The notes beneath the pieces were generated by a model, which saw only the letters and a program-made list of their open reading frames with translations, had not been told where the DNA came from and ran no database searches. This document shows positions 47,683 through 59,932 of a DNA stretch of 64,000 bases, piece after piece (position 1 is the stretch's first letter; the number at the start of each line of letters is the position of its first letter). This DNA is from Larimichthys crocea. Lineage: Eukaryota > Chordata > Actinopteri > Sciaenidae. The translations under genes and the position numbers were made by a program. Location of the stretch: assembly GCF_000972845.2 (NCBI RefSeq), contig NC_040018.1, positions 4,241,022 through 4,305,021 of the forward strand, written 5' to 3'.

Positions 47683-50146
47683 TTTCTGTCCTTCAGCTCC
47701 TTGCTATATTCACCAGCTGGTTGCTGGCTGTGTCTGCTTGCCATTTGATGCTGAACAGGTAGAAAACAGCTGCCTGCTGCTGGAAACAACATTGATGAAA
47801 ACAAAAAAAACTAAAAAATGAGCTGAAAGATGCTAAAATGCTCTGGAGAGCTGAGTCGGGTTATATTTCTCTTGGTTTCTTCTGGTTTCTCTCAGGAGTT
47901 TGCTTCGTTGAGTGTGATGACTTGATAAATCAGATTTGGACCCAAAATGTGAAGTAAAATATTCAGCTTTATTTATCAGCAAAAGGCAGGGATCAATAGC
48001 AGACAGACAGAGTGTTAAATCTCTTATTTAACATTTCCTTACGTCATTCTGGTCTGCTGTCTTTCATCACATCACCACTTAAACTCAAGAGCATCCAAGG
48101 TTCATATGTTATTTTCTTTCTGATTTACCATCTAGTTAAAAATGTTAATTGTAGCTCAACAACAAAAGGACCACAAACAACTTTAGTCATTTATGTGTGT
48201 TTTTTTTTTCTCCATCATCTGAAATTTCCATCATTAACTTTCATTATGGATACAATTAAAGTCAGAGAGTCTGTCAGCGAGAAGCAGTTATAATATCATT
48301 ATTTCCATTCAGTCACATGTGAGGCGGATAATTCCTGAGCGTCGGGTTTAATATGAGTTACATAATTTTTATTTTTTCCTGAAACATTTAGCCTAATAAA
48401 TAATTCCCCATCTTAAAGAGACATCATAATCATATTCTGGGTTATTCAGTAATAAATTCAAAGTCAGAATATCAATAAATACAGATGAAGATAATGAATG
48501 AATACACGCACCTGCCATCCAAAGTGATTATGTGCTACTGAGCGGAATGCATGTTGTTCCTGATGTGCAGGTGTTAAAAAGGCTACAGAGAGAAAACACT
48601 GCTGCTCTGGCAGTGATAACTGTGTGCAGGCACGAACACAGTCAGAAAGGACGTCTCATTTCTTTAAACGTTTTCCGATTTCTTCTCTCCCTGCATAGTT
48701 TCCTTGTCTCTCCGTGCATCCCCAGTGGGAGGGAGAAGACACAATGAAAATATGCAAGGAAGATAAACATGGATGCAATTTAAGATATCTGGGCTACACC
48801 CTTTGGAGGGAAGGCAAAGAAGAGAAGGCAGCAGCCCAAAAGTGGAAGCAAGGGTCCAAAAAGGTGGAATGTGAATGGGAATAGGCCGATATGCTGCAAG
48901 GATAATAAAGTGGGAACAGGTGGGCAGGGAAGGACAGGGAAGTGAATGGTGGCTCCACAGGGATTACTGCACGGCAGGAGGGAGTGGCGGATTAGAAATA
49001 ACATCTTTCCATATCATCTTTTTGGACCTTCAACAATGACGTCCAAGCTAGCAAGACAGATCCCAAGGTCCTGTGTTAGAGCAGGAAGTGATCTCCACTC
49101 CACTAGTAGAGCGGAGTAGTGCCTCTGTTTTTGTGGGAATTAAAACAAGTGTAACTAACTCTGATCTGGTTGTTGCTTGGGTCAGAGGACATTTACTGTA
49201 CATGAAGCTGAGCTTTCCTCAACTTTCCCTTGTAGTGTCGCCAGAGGCCTTTTTAATGTCTGTAGCAGAGCAGGCGGCATCAGGCTGCTACTCAAGGTCC
49301 CATTCACAATGAGCTTTATCCATAATTGTGAATGGCTTGTAGGTGAAAGCGTCATTGTTCAGAACTGATTCTGGTCTTTGGTTCAGTAGTACGTTTAGTT
49401 TGTTGCTTGTTCGAGCTGTTCAGTACAAAACCAGCTTGTATGTTTATGAAGTGAAGCTCGACTGTTTGTTTTTTAATAGGCTTTTAATGAGGGAGTAACA
49501 TATTGTGTATCACAGCTCAGTCACCAGTGAGGGAAACTTTACCGCTGCTGGTCAGTGATGATGGTGATTCAGTATAGTCAGTTCACATTGAAGATCGAGT
49601 TCCTACATATACATGAATACTTCCAGTACTACTCAGATAGAGATGACTGTGGTGTGTTCATGCAGTGTGGAAAACTGCAACATCCCAAATTTGACAGTAT
49701 CCGCTTGTTGAAGTTGTCGGAGTGAAGTGCATGAGTCAGAAGGCTCAAACTGTGAAGGCTGACTTTGAGACAGCTGGAGGAGGTTGCTGCGTGACCGTGA
49801 TGTGGGGGAATTGTCCATCCTCATTGTGCGACACTTGGGCGGACTCTGACTGATGAATGACCGGACATGATTAACAGCTTGTCATGCTGATTCTGGGGCG
49901 TGTGGGGCACCTTCAGCGCCTCCAGGACGACTTGCTGCACAGCTGGAGATTTCAACGATACACGTCGTGCTCGGATGTGACACAAGAGACTCCAGAGAAT
50001 AATTTCACATGAACATTTTAAATATGACCACCATAGGAAGGAAGCCAGTTGATTTCATGAACTGCAAACTCATAAAGGCACTGGGTGCTGGGCATCTTTT
50101 GACCTTACAGAATCTTTTAATCCATACCTGAGCTCATCATCTTTAA

Positions 50147-50420
50147 AGGATCAGTCTGTGGGATTTAGTGCCATCTAGTGTTGTAGTTGTGGATTGCAAT
50201 CTCCTTGCCACACCCTCTCCTTCCTTGCTTGAAGCAGAAACTATGGTGGCCGCAAATTGCGAGAATCTAAACTCAGTCTTTAGTTCGTCCCTTCTGGGCT
50301 ACTGTAGAAATCTGTGTATCTATAGATATAAAACTTGGTAACTCACACTAAAACAATCTAGATGGATAAAAAGGACTAAAGGTATGAGAAAAAAATGCAT
50401 GTATTTCTAGTTTGGATCAA
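50147..50420 (+). repeat. Family D DNA-type repeat, copy 2
   Basis: Starts AAAGGATCAGTCTGTGGGATTT, then GCCATCTAGTG, GGATTGCAATC and TATGGTGGCCGCAA, TTCTGGGCTACTGTAGAAA. Left end and first half are clear; the right half is diverged. Confidence 0.7.
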
Positions 50421-53400
50421 TATAATTATCAGTGCATTTATACTTTTTGTTTAGGACCTCATTAATCCAGATTTCATTAAATATTTAGCTATACTTCAGG
50501 CTTTAACATCATCATCTCTCATTCATTGCAGTTAATGAACTGTGTGCATATTAGCTGTCAGCTCTCCGGCTGGTTGTTCCATTTTTCTTACCTTGCGGTC
50601 TAAGTGTTAAAAATTATCGGCTGAATTTAAATATGTGCAACCAGAATAAAACAAGATCAGACTCAGGTGCCAAACTGAGCAAAACTTAAGAGCCCTGTCA
50701 AATTTAATTGTTTATGCAAGCTATTTATATGACTTTATTGTGCAGCAGTGCATTCATCTGTCAGCTGCACACCTCTCTTTTACAACTAGAACTCACTAAG
50801 AACTGTGAAAACTATATTTGGGGTAGTTTCAGATCATGATATCAGCTGTTTGTCCGTCTATTTTGTCCGGTGGAGTTTTCCTCATGCTTGAACAGTGATG
50901 GAGGCACTATACCACGTCGCCGCCTGTATAACAGGCTGCTGGTCCTCTTAAGGCAGTGTAGGAAAAACTGCAATAGTGGGAAAGAGGGATGCGGGAATGA
51001 TGTCTCTCTTTTCTCAAGAAAATGGGTGATTTGTATCTTCCTTCTTCAGGTAGACAGGGATGATTGGCGGCTGCACCACAATCTCATCCAGGATGCAACA
51101 AACAAAACAAAAAGTTACTACCAAACGTTTGTTGTGGTAACTTTAATGTGGAAAGGTGATGATTAAAAGTGCACATCCTTGATGACTTCTCGTAAATTCC
51201 TCAAGTTCGTGCGCATTTTATTCAGTGGGAATCCAGGATTTAGATTCAAACCAGATTTCACACCCAGGTGTGAAGCCTAATGGGGATTGGTGCCGCTACT
51301 ACTTCTTCTTGGGGTTGTTCAGACTTACATGTAGGTCTTCCTTTGTTCACTCATGTGGCGAGGGCCCAACATTCATCTGCTGATTTAGTTTGACCCTAAA
51401 CTTTTATTTCAAACCGTTTTATTCGTTAAATGGTCGTACAAATGAAGACATCCAACCTGCAACACGCAGAACAGATTGGATATTTGTTGTCTCTGGGACT
51501 CTCTACCAGCAGGGTCTGTGTATTTTTCGGTTTTCCATATCGCGCACGTAGAGAGCCAAAAAAAGTGATCCACAGATCATCTCACTGTCACTATGCACCA
51601 GTATGCCCTCTCTGGTTCTTCTGTTTGTTCAAAACAGCAAACAAACGCTGTTATTGTTGTAGTTGGGGGAAGAAATAACAGAAACCTGGCAGTTCAACAT
51701 GTTATAGACGGCGGGATATGCAACCAAAACAATCAGGGTTCTGTTCCAGAAGTAAGAAAACCGCAGTTAACATCTGTAATTTTGCCTTGGAACATTTACC
51801 ACACCAGTTTGAGTCACTTCATATGTTTATCTAAATATGTTTTTTTGGGTTAATTTAATATTGTTTTTTTTTTTAAAGAGATAAGGAGGAAAAACTCCTT
51901 AATGACTTAAGTAAACTGTTTCCGCAGACGTTTATGGTCTTGAGTTTCAAGTCCTCTTTCATACAGCATGATGTTCATTTTGTCAGTCATTCTCAGTGAG
52001 TCTGTCCAGCACAACCACTGACAGTATAACGATTGGTCAGCGTATTCGTGATGTCACCCACGTGTTTCTAAAAAAGGTTTCTGAATTTTTATCCCAATCA
52101 CCATTATAGATTTTGTTTTTTCCACGTTGAATACGGCGTTACCAAACGGTGGACATTTGCAGAGTTGTTTTGCTCTGAGAATTTCCTGTCAGGCGTACTG
52201 CTGTTGGACAGTGAGCCAGCCAACATCAGATTGAACAGAGGAGGCAGGTCCATTCATCACTGGCTGCTGCAGTTCGCTCAGCAAATGATACGTTGGCAAC
52301 TGACAGATGTGGGTCAGTTTTATCGGCCAGAATGATAATCATGGTCTGTTTCACTGTGAGCCTGATGTTGGAGGACTGCAGAAGCATCTCCAAAGGTGCT
52401 GAGGTTCTGGTGTAGGCCTGTATCACACTGTAGGCCTATATATACTAACTAAGGAGTCATTTAATGTCATGTTTCAGGACATTTTGACATATTATAGTAG
52501 AAAAAGTTCACTGCCGCACTGTCATGACTTACTGGTACCCTTCAAAAGAACACAGTGAATATTATTGGTAACACTTTTCCTACTACAAACAGTCAAAATG
52601 TCTAATCACGTCCAATCGTTTCTCAGGCAGGGGTTCCTAAAACATCTGCCAGACATTGTAAGGAAGAGCAGCATGTCACTATAACGCCTGGGAGTCCTCG
52701 TCATTTTAAAATCATACCCAGTGCATCAAAACACAGAAAATAAAGTCCTGAGCTTTGTATAGTTGATAGTTTAAGTTGTCGTCAATAACCAGAACCGTTG
52801 TTATCCATGATTTTAATTAATTTATTTATCTTTGCGGCTTTCCACTCGGTTTCCACTGTAAATCTAAAAATAGCTCTGCCGACAAAGCATCCTTGGGGTT
52901 TAAAATCTTATGGAAGCTGTAAGATTATGTTGTGAGGGAGACCCACCAGGGCATAGTGGAAAGAGACCAAGACACTGTGACTTCAAGTGTTCAAGTGCTG
53001 GATTTACCTGGCTGTCACTGTCGGAGACAGAGGTGCAGTTCACAGAAGAGTCGGCAATAAACACACTATTGTCGACCTTTTTTTCCTCTTCTTTTTAAGG
53101 TAGAGCTGTTTGAGTTGCAGAAACGTTCAGGAATTGTACTAAAGGGTTAATATTATATAATTTTTATGTTGTTGAGATCGACTCCAACTGTGATCCATGT
53201 TTGAAACATGGATCACAGTTGGACCCCCGCACAATACAATTTCTGCATTTCTATGAAAAGCCTTTGTTGCCTCATGTAACTTTTAAGGTGCTTCATGTAT
53301 CTTTTTGTCACAAAGAGGATGTTGATGTTACTCATACATCAGTTTGAAAGCATACCTCTGTTTTATTTGTCGTGTTCTGCTACATCAAATGACATCGACT

Positions 53401-54798
53401 CTGTACAGGAAAGCCAGGAAGCTATGAACCCGTTCAAACACAAACTCAAAGCCTATTAATGACGTTGAACTCCCCATTGACGCGTTTTGGCTTTTGTTAA
53501 CTGCAACTAATTCATCTTTTGTGTGCAGGCAAAGGACATGCAAAGTACACAGTCTACACAATGCAAGCTTGCAGATTATCCCTCATTTCAACAGGATGAC
53601 AACTGTCTCTTTACAAGAACCACTATGACAGACAAAGCATGAAATGCCTTTGCTGACTGATTTGATGGAAAAATATGCATCTTTTCACGTCTTACTATAT
53701 CCAGCTTCAGATGAATTGTACTGTTATAACCCTTATTTTAAGTAAAAACCAATCAGGAACCAACAAAACAAAAAGAAACAGGTTGATCCATGCGCAAATC
53801 AACCTGCACCCTTTACAAAGCTGATGAGCCACCAAAAATACAATACCCTCTTTTCATCTGCAGCCAAACCTCAGCACACAAAGGTATGTGAGGTGAGGTG
53901 CAACTCAGTCTGGACTATTTACTGAGCAGCTTTATGGCAGGATTGCCTGTTTGTATTTTAGGTGTGGAGAAGATTGTTCAGATACAGAAGAATATATAGA
54001 CACAACTTTGAAACTACACTTCAGTTTGTATGTCCTCTGAAAAAGCTACCAAGGCTTTAAATGTTGTTCATGATACGTAAGATCACCCTCCGGTGCGATT
54101 TTGTGAATCTGCAATTCTTCTAAATAAGCTTGATGTTGCAGTGTTCAGGTGTTCGCTGCAGTCTTGTGGGACTTGAGAGTCCTTGCTACGTATACCTTTT
54201 CTGGTTTGAACGTGACCTAGTATTATGGGAAAGGAAATATATATACACTGATGATAAAGGAGCTGAATGTTGAAATACATACCGCATCAAAACCATTTTA
54301 ACAATACATATTTCCAGCTGAGTTGTTTATGCTGTGTCCTGTTACATCTTTACACTCGTGCTCAGAGACGCTGGGAGTAGCAGTGGGCGTTCATGTCACT
54401 GAGGTTGAGTCCATGAGTGGAGAGTCAGTCGGCACTTCACTCCAGCACTTTAAACCAAAAAAAAACACCAGGAGAGACTTCAGTCACACTGTGTGATGTT
54501 GCCTGCAATAAGATACACAGTTTATTTAGTATGTATTCAGATCACGAGAAAAACCTGCCCTCTTGATTTGAGCTCTTCTGCTCTCCGAGTACACCTTTTT
54601 AAAAAGAAGGATTTATTTGTTTATAACTGCCTTTTTTCATCTGTGACAACCAAAATGGTTGTTTCTGTTGTTTTTTAAGTGGGGTGATGGCTTCTCAATA
54701 AAAGCTGGGGAAAAAAAGATACTGGCACATTTTAGAGCTACTGTACCACTTTGCACAATCCATGGAAAGCCATGGGGTGGTCTGGTCTCGGAAGTGTT
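50421..54798. other. Unassigned stretch with one strong palindrome; no gene found
   Basis: Open frames reach only about 98 codons (50870-51166) and show no known domain. The only striking structure is the 41-bp palindrome at 53183-53223. Confidence 0.55.
53183..53223. repeat. 41-bp perfect palindrome (20-bp arms, 1-bp centre)
   Basis: Left arm TCCAACTGTGATCCATGTTT (53183-53202), centre G, and right arm 53204-53223 its exact reverse complement. Flanks are not symmetrical. The 1-base centre makes a stable cruciform possible but is too short for a normal microRNA loop. No surrounding element ends or target duplications are visible. Confidence 0.97.
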
Positions 54799-54914
54799 AA
54801 CCATAGACCGTGTAAAACATGGACGTCGAATCTGTGATGTCACCCACAGGTTTTTTGAAGAGCCGTTGTGAAGCCTGTTGTGTGGTGGTAGTCCTGCCTC
54901 CATCGGCTTGAGGC
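54799..54914 (+). repeat. Family A interspersed repeat, copy 5, left part
   Basis: Starts AACCATAGACCGTGTAAAAC and continues through GATGTCACCCACAGG and TGAAGAGCCGTTGTGAAGCC. It is interrupted at 54914 by the hAT element at 54915-55749 and resumes at 55758. Confidence 0.75.
54907..54914. repeat. Target-site duplication CTTGAGGC, left
   Basis: Identical to 55750-55757. Confidence 0.92.
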
Positions 54915-54928
54915 CAGGGGCGCAGATA

Positions 54929-54961
54929 GTGGGTGTGTCAGGTGTGTCATGACACACCCAC
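54929..54961. repeat. Subterminal hairpin in the nested hAT element
   Basis: Arms GTGGGTGTGTCA (54929-54940) and TGACACACCCAC (54950-54961) are exact reverse complements around a 9-base loop GGTGTGTCA. Subterminal repeats are common transposase binding sites in hAT elements; that role here is inferred. Confidence 0.9.
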
Positions 54962-55281
54962 TTTTGAATGACCGTAGATCCGTCCCACCCACTTTTATGT
55001 AGCTTAACGTTTTGTTTTTTTTTGTTTTTGTTTTTAAACTTTGTCTTCTTCAAATCTTCTGATTCAAGCATCACGAGGAAACCAAAATATGAATTAACAT
55101 AATATTTGGTTTACTGAGGTGTGTGCTGATGTGCATGCGTTGTGTGTAACAACGCGTACGCATCAAGCAAGTGACTCGTTTGGACTGTGCAGCAAAGAGT
55201 GTGGAGTCGTCGTCGACTTTGGTTGCCACGGTTACCAACTGATCACTTGGACAGCTAGCTGCACGTTCAGCACGGCATGGC

Positions 55282-55344
55282 ATGATGAGAAGGACAACAA
55301 AAAAGCAAAAGACTATTGCGTCATTTTTTCAAAAAGTCACTTCT
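55282..55344 (+). pseudogene. Putative hAT transposase first exon with PIP-box-like motif
   Basis: Two ATG codons open 21 codons that end exactly at a strong donor TCT|GTAAGT (55345-55350). Residues 9-16 read QKTIASFF, which fits the PCNA-interacting PIP-box pattern Qxx(I/L/M/V)xx(F/Y)(F/Y); a KxKQxTIxxFF-type N-terminus is common in hAT transposases. No second exon with transposase similarity remains in the element, so it is a remnant. Confidence 0.55.
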
Positions 55345-55749
55345 GTAAGTAAATTGTACTTTTTAAATATATACTTCATCACACCACATTGCATTTCTGA
55401 GAGTCTCGAAGCAATGTCCTCTCGTGAAAGTAAAATCGTACGAGGCAAGAGACAAACTTTCGCCTTCTGTCTCCGCGTAGCCTGTAGCCTACATGTAAAT
55501 ACCTCGTTGGACATTAATAACGTAATGCCGTTTTAATGTTAATCTGACTTTCCTCGCCACGCACGAGCATAGGCCTACTGTTTAACAAGGACTGACTAAA
55601 CGCACGTAGCCCACCCAGTTTCTCAGCATTTTTTAAAACGAGTTTAGCATTTTTGTGAGGGGGTTTCTGTGTGTGATGACAGTTAATAATTTGTAATGAT
55701 TTTCATGAGCTTCGTCCCCCCCAGTTTCTCAAACCTATCTGCGCGCCTG

Positions 55750-55757
55750 CTTGAGGC
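55750..55757. repeat. Target-site duplication CTTGAGGC, right
   Basis: Right-hand copy of the 8-bp duplication. Confidence 0.92.
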
Positions 55758-55911
55758 TAATCCAAAAATCAGGAAAAACGTGGATCGAAGTTTTACATTT
55801 TGACATGGGAGCTTATAGAGGCTGACTTACTCTGTAGCCAGCCTCAAGTGGCTGTCCCAGGAACACTTCCACATTAGCTTCACTTCACATCCATGGAGGT
55901 TGCTGCCTGGT
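55758..55911 (+). repeat. Family A interspersed repeat, copy 5, right part
   Basis: Continues copy 5 after the hAT insertion, with CAGCCTCAAGTGGCTGTCC and TTAGCTTCACTTCACATCC, ending at GGAGGTTGCTGCCTGGTG. It also lacks most of the central core. Confidence 0.75.
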
Positions 55912-57555
55912 GTTAACACTTACTTTCATCCCAAAATACTTAACATGTACCATAAACCAGGCATGAGGGGATGGATACCATTTCCTACTTGGCTAACAGT
56001 GACGGAATCTTTGTCTGAGAGTCACCGCGGCCGGGTGCTTGTCCTTAATGTGGTGAGTCACGACGTACTAGTGCGAGTACCACTACTTAACTTAAGAGTA
56101 ACATAACACAGTTTACATTTTTTACTTTATTGCCTTTTCAGAGAAAATGTTCCCACACCGAGTTTTGTTTAGTGCGCTATTTTTAACGTCTGTTTATCTG
56201 CAATATCTCATACTGCAAGCTGGTGTCTATGAAGAAGCTTTAAAGACATACCTTTAACCAGAATCCATCCAGAACTCATTAGAGGGTCCGTGCATAAAGC
56301 GAGGGAGACATAAATTCTTCTGTAGAGCCGGTCTGGGGACCTGGACCAGCACTGCCATCACTACATCCTGCCAGTCTGTCTCCTGTGATGATCAGTAGCA
56401 GTGAACAGAAGGCAGCTGGAAGCTTGTTTCTCAAAACTCTTGTAGAGTGCCAACTCATTTTGGTTGGCAGTCCTCAATTAGTCTTTAGTCTTACTGGCCT
56501 TTGCTAAATCCTATTCATCACTGATAAAATAAACCGTCAGCTGAGAAATCATAAAAAAGAGTGAACATTTTGGATACCTCTGCAGATTCTATATTTACTT
56601 AGAATGGAAACAGAACTCACAGACTCTAAAACAGTTAGGGTGCTATTTGGCCAGATTTAAAGCATTCATCATGAGATGGATTGTAGTGCATTATGCAGTA
56701 TACAGGCACATTATTTTTGTTTGGTGTTTTTAAAAGCAGTCTGAATTGATTAGTGTTTATTCAGTGTTAAAACTGGATGGAAAAAGTCAACAATCCAAAA
56801 TTCCATGTGAACAAATCTGTCATTTTTAACCATTTCATCTTTTTTTATTTACTTTTGAGGGAACGTTTTCTTTTCCGTGATTTTTCTTGAATTGCCACAA
56901 ACATTGTACTAATGACAGGAGAGCTTTCACTGTAAGCGGCAGTTATCAGTGAGTATGCTCACGTTGCTGAGTCGTGCTTGGACGCTGGAGTATTGCTTTG
57001 ATGCAAAGTTGAGCTAAATGTCCTAAAATGGTCACCGCACAGACACTAAAAGGTTTCTTTATGGTAACAACATGTCCTTCCCTCTAGTGATAAACAGTAT
57101 TTTTCATTCCCTTACTTGCAATCATAGCAGAGCAAAGCAATCTCCCCATTTTTCAACCGTCCAACCGTATTATTGATAAAAGCAACATAACGAGGCCTCT
57201 GAGGCTGCCTGTGTGTGGCTTTTAGTCCTGTTTCTATGTAATGGACGATGATAATGTGCATTTCAGCTGCATGTGGATTTGTGGATTTGCTAACAGTTTA
57301 TGTAATCACTGGTGTCGTGCTTGAGTGGAGTGTGGAGTAAAATGTTACCATAACAGGTAGGAATGATAATCACATTGGTGGTTTACCTAAGACTGTAGCA
57401 GCTTCAGTTATTGATATTATTAATATGATATTATTAACGTATATAAATATAAAGCACAGGACATAAGGTTGCAGTGGTCACCTCTCTGTTCCTGACTTCA
57501 CACTCACTGTTGTCTTTTATGTTACTGATGGTTTTGCCCTTGTGCACGGATTCAT

Positions 57556-57625
57556 AAAAGATAAGATGAGATGAAACTTTATTGATCCCTGTGGGGAAAT
57601 TCTGTCACCGCAACAGCGAAGAAAT
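57556..57625 (-). mobile_element. LINE 3' tail fragment (same group as 38896)
   Basis: AAGATAAGATGAGATGAAACTTTATTGATCCC followed by GGGGAAATTC parallels the tail at 38896-38945. Only the 3' tail is recognisable; strand is that of the parent element. Confidence 0.6.
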
Positions 57626-58889
57626 TCGTTTCAACAGGGGGAGGGAAAAAAAGGAAATCGAATACAAGAACACAACTGAAATATAAAAATAAGCAAAGCA
57701 ATTTATAAAGAATGAAAACATTTGTGGGGTTATGCAAACATAACATGCAATTTTAACGGTGTGTCAAAGTGTGAACTATGTCTTCTAAGGTTAATAGATC
57801 TTAAATGTCTTCACTGCTTCCATAAATATTGATTTGTTGGTTTGAAATAAAAGGAAGGCATAAAAACAACATTGTTAAATCATGTATATCCACATAAAAG
57901 GGTATTTAATAGAGAATAAGCCTCAAAGATGAAAGAAGGCTATGAATGCAGAAAGAAACTAAGAAATAATGAAAGAAAAAGGTAAATGTGTACGCAGCAA
58001 GAAGAGTTTATCATTGCCAAACAACCAGTGGATTTCTGCATTTGTTTATGTGCATGATTTAAAGCTTCCAGCCAGCAGGGACTTGGTGTGTGTTGGTGTT
58101 TGGTTTAGTCTAGACGGGGAGGGTCATGTTCGCTGCAGGCGTACAGCACACTGCAACACCCCCCCCTCCCTGTTCTATCTTTGTCTCACCACCTCTGTCT
58201 TTCTTTTGTCCGTCTATCTCTCTCTGTATCACCACATTCTGTCCGAACAAGAAGATGATGACTGAGTATGTCATCCTCTCTCTGCGTGGTGGCAGGTGTC
58301 GGTATGAACAGAAGGCCTTCGCAGAGCATGAGCTGGTGGAGTCTGACACTTCAATACAGCTTTCTCTCCAATGGTGTCAAACGTTTGCTCCATGAAGGGA
58401 GTCGAAGAGGTCCGAGTGTGTTTTCTATGAGATTGCAGATGGTTGACCTTCTTCTATTTTTATTCTGACCAAGTGGGATTGTCGAGGCACCTCATGATTC
58501 GATTTAGATTCAGAGGGCTACGATGTGATGATAAAAGGATGAACATTTTTTATTTAAACATAGCATGAACATAACATAACAGCCACATTACACCACGGCA
58601 TGCGCCATGTTCCATGTATGCCATGTTTCAAACTCCACCAGAAGCACTGCGGTCCATTTCAGAAGCAGGTCTCTGCTCTGCTCTGTTCTGCCCGAGAATA
58701 TGTGGCTGCTCTGTTTTTTACGGACAGCCCACGTCAATCAAACACAGAGCAGCTCAAGCTGGCCGGATGTCAGACACACCGTGTACACACATGTACACAC
58801 CCTGTACAAACTTAGCATATGTAGCATATTTACAAGATGTGACAGAGACATGCAAGTGGGGTTCCACTGTAAGACTTAGAGAGCGTTCT

Positions 58890-59140
58890 AATTATAGGAA
58901 TCATTACGTTTTTGTTGCTTAGAGTCCTAGGTATATATACCTTTCTACAGTGTCAGCCATGTTGCACCTCCATGTATCTACAGTAGCCCAAACACTGGAT
59001 ACGGCTTTTCACATTTCTTGCAAGTTTCAGCAGCCGCCATACTTTCTTCTTCATGGTTACAATGGGAGCGTGAGTGAAGGGGATTGCAATCAGCAACTTA
59101 GACCGCTAGATGTCACTAAATTCTACACACTGGTCCTTTT
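58890..59140 (-). repeat. Family D DNA-type repeat, copy 3
   Basis: Reverse of copy 2: GCCATGTTGCACCTCCATGT, CTACAGTAGCCCAAACACTG and the terminal CTAGATGTCACTAAATTCTA followed by CACACTGGTCCTTTT at 59126-59140. Confidence 0.75.
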
Positions 59141-59784
59141 AAGTTTAGTTACCCACCTCTACAAAGCAAAATCATCTTGCTCTCTAGTGGACAAACTGTG
59201 TAAGGGTGGCTTGTAAAAACCTTGAACCTCATTTGGAATTTCTTTTTACTTATTGTTTGACATATGCATGTATACCAATATATCTGCACTAATCTAATAT
59301 TGGCCTGGCCAACTTATCATTCTCGCTCTAGTTGGGAGGGATGTTAACCCTTGATTTATCATTGGAGTTGTTTATTTTCTGACTTAAGTACAGTCCAAAG
59401 AAAAAGACCACTCCATGTGCTGATTACAAAGCTTTCTGTGTTCTTTCTTCATCTCTCTCCCAGAAACCTCTCAGCATTCATACATTTCACTGTTGGCCTT
59501 TCATCTACACTGCAGCACCTTCTGCATTAGTAATTCAGTACACAGTAGATCATTTATGAACATTAAAATTTCAGTACCTCCAACTTTTTTGGCCGAGGTG
59601 TTGTTGACAAATATTTTCATGCATGTACACGGGAGAAAATCCTGTATGAAGTGTTACAGCACACCGAGGAGAAAGTCAGGTGACAAAGTCTGCATAGGGA
59701 GGAGGTCGGAGTGGTTGGATTGGTCAATGAAACATCCGACTTTAATGGTTGAAATGTTGATTACATCAGCCGAAGTTGACCAAC

Positions 59785-59932
59785 GATATTCAGTTTACCA
59801 ACATAAAGAAAATATTCGCATTTGAGAAGCTGAGATAGGAAAATGTTGATATTTTCTTTTCTTAAAAACAGTTGATGATTGATTTAATAGTTGACAACTA
59901 ATCGATTAATTGACTAATTGTTGCAGTTCTAC
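59785..59932 (+). repeat. Family F repeat, right half
   Basis: Runs from GATATTCAGTTTACCAAC through AAATATTCGCATTTGAGAAG to the clear end GTTGACAACTAATCGATTAA, TTGACTAATTGTTGCAGTTCT. It is the complementary half of the family seen at 5107. Confidence 0.7.

Larger units (their letters stand above)
45272..50146. other. Unassigned stretch; no gene found
   Basis: Holds a GGA-rich low-complexity patch (46017-46092), a fish repeat fragment near 47105-47215 (TTTACCTTTATCTAACCAAT), family A copy 4 and AT-rich DNA. A collagen-like pattern on the minus strand of the GGA patch is broken and rejected. Confidence 0.55.
54915..55749 (+). mobile_element. Non-autonomous hAT transposon (835 bp) nested in family A repeat
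   Basis: Terminal repeats CAGGGGCGCAGATAG and CTATCTGCGCGCCTG pair at 14 of 15 positions. A perfect 8-bp target duplication CTTGAGGC flanks it at 54907-54914 and 55750-55757. It sits inside an older family A copy. Near its left end is a hairpin (54929-54961). It keeps what looks like a first transposase exon (55282-55344) but no catalytic domain. The CAGGGGCG end is typical of Charlie-like hAT elements. Confidence 0.92.

Noticed and set aside
53183..53223. MicroRNA hairpin
   Set aside because: A one-base loop and 20-bp perfect stem do not fit a Drosha/Dicer precursor.
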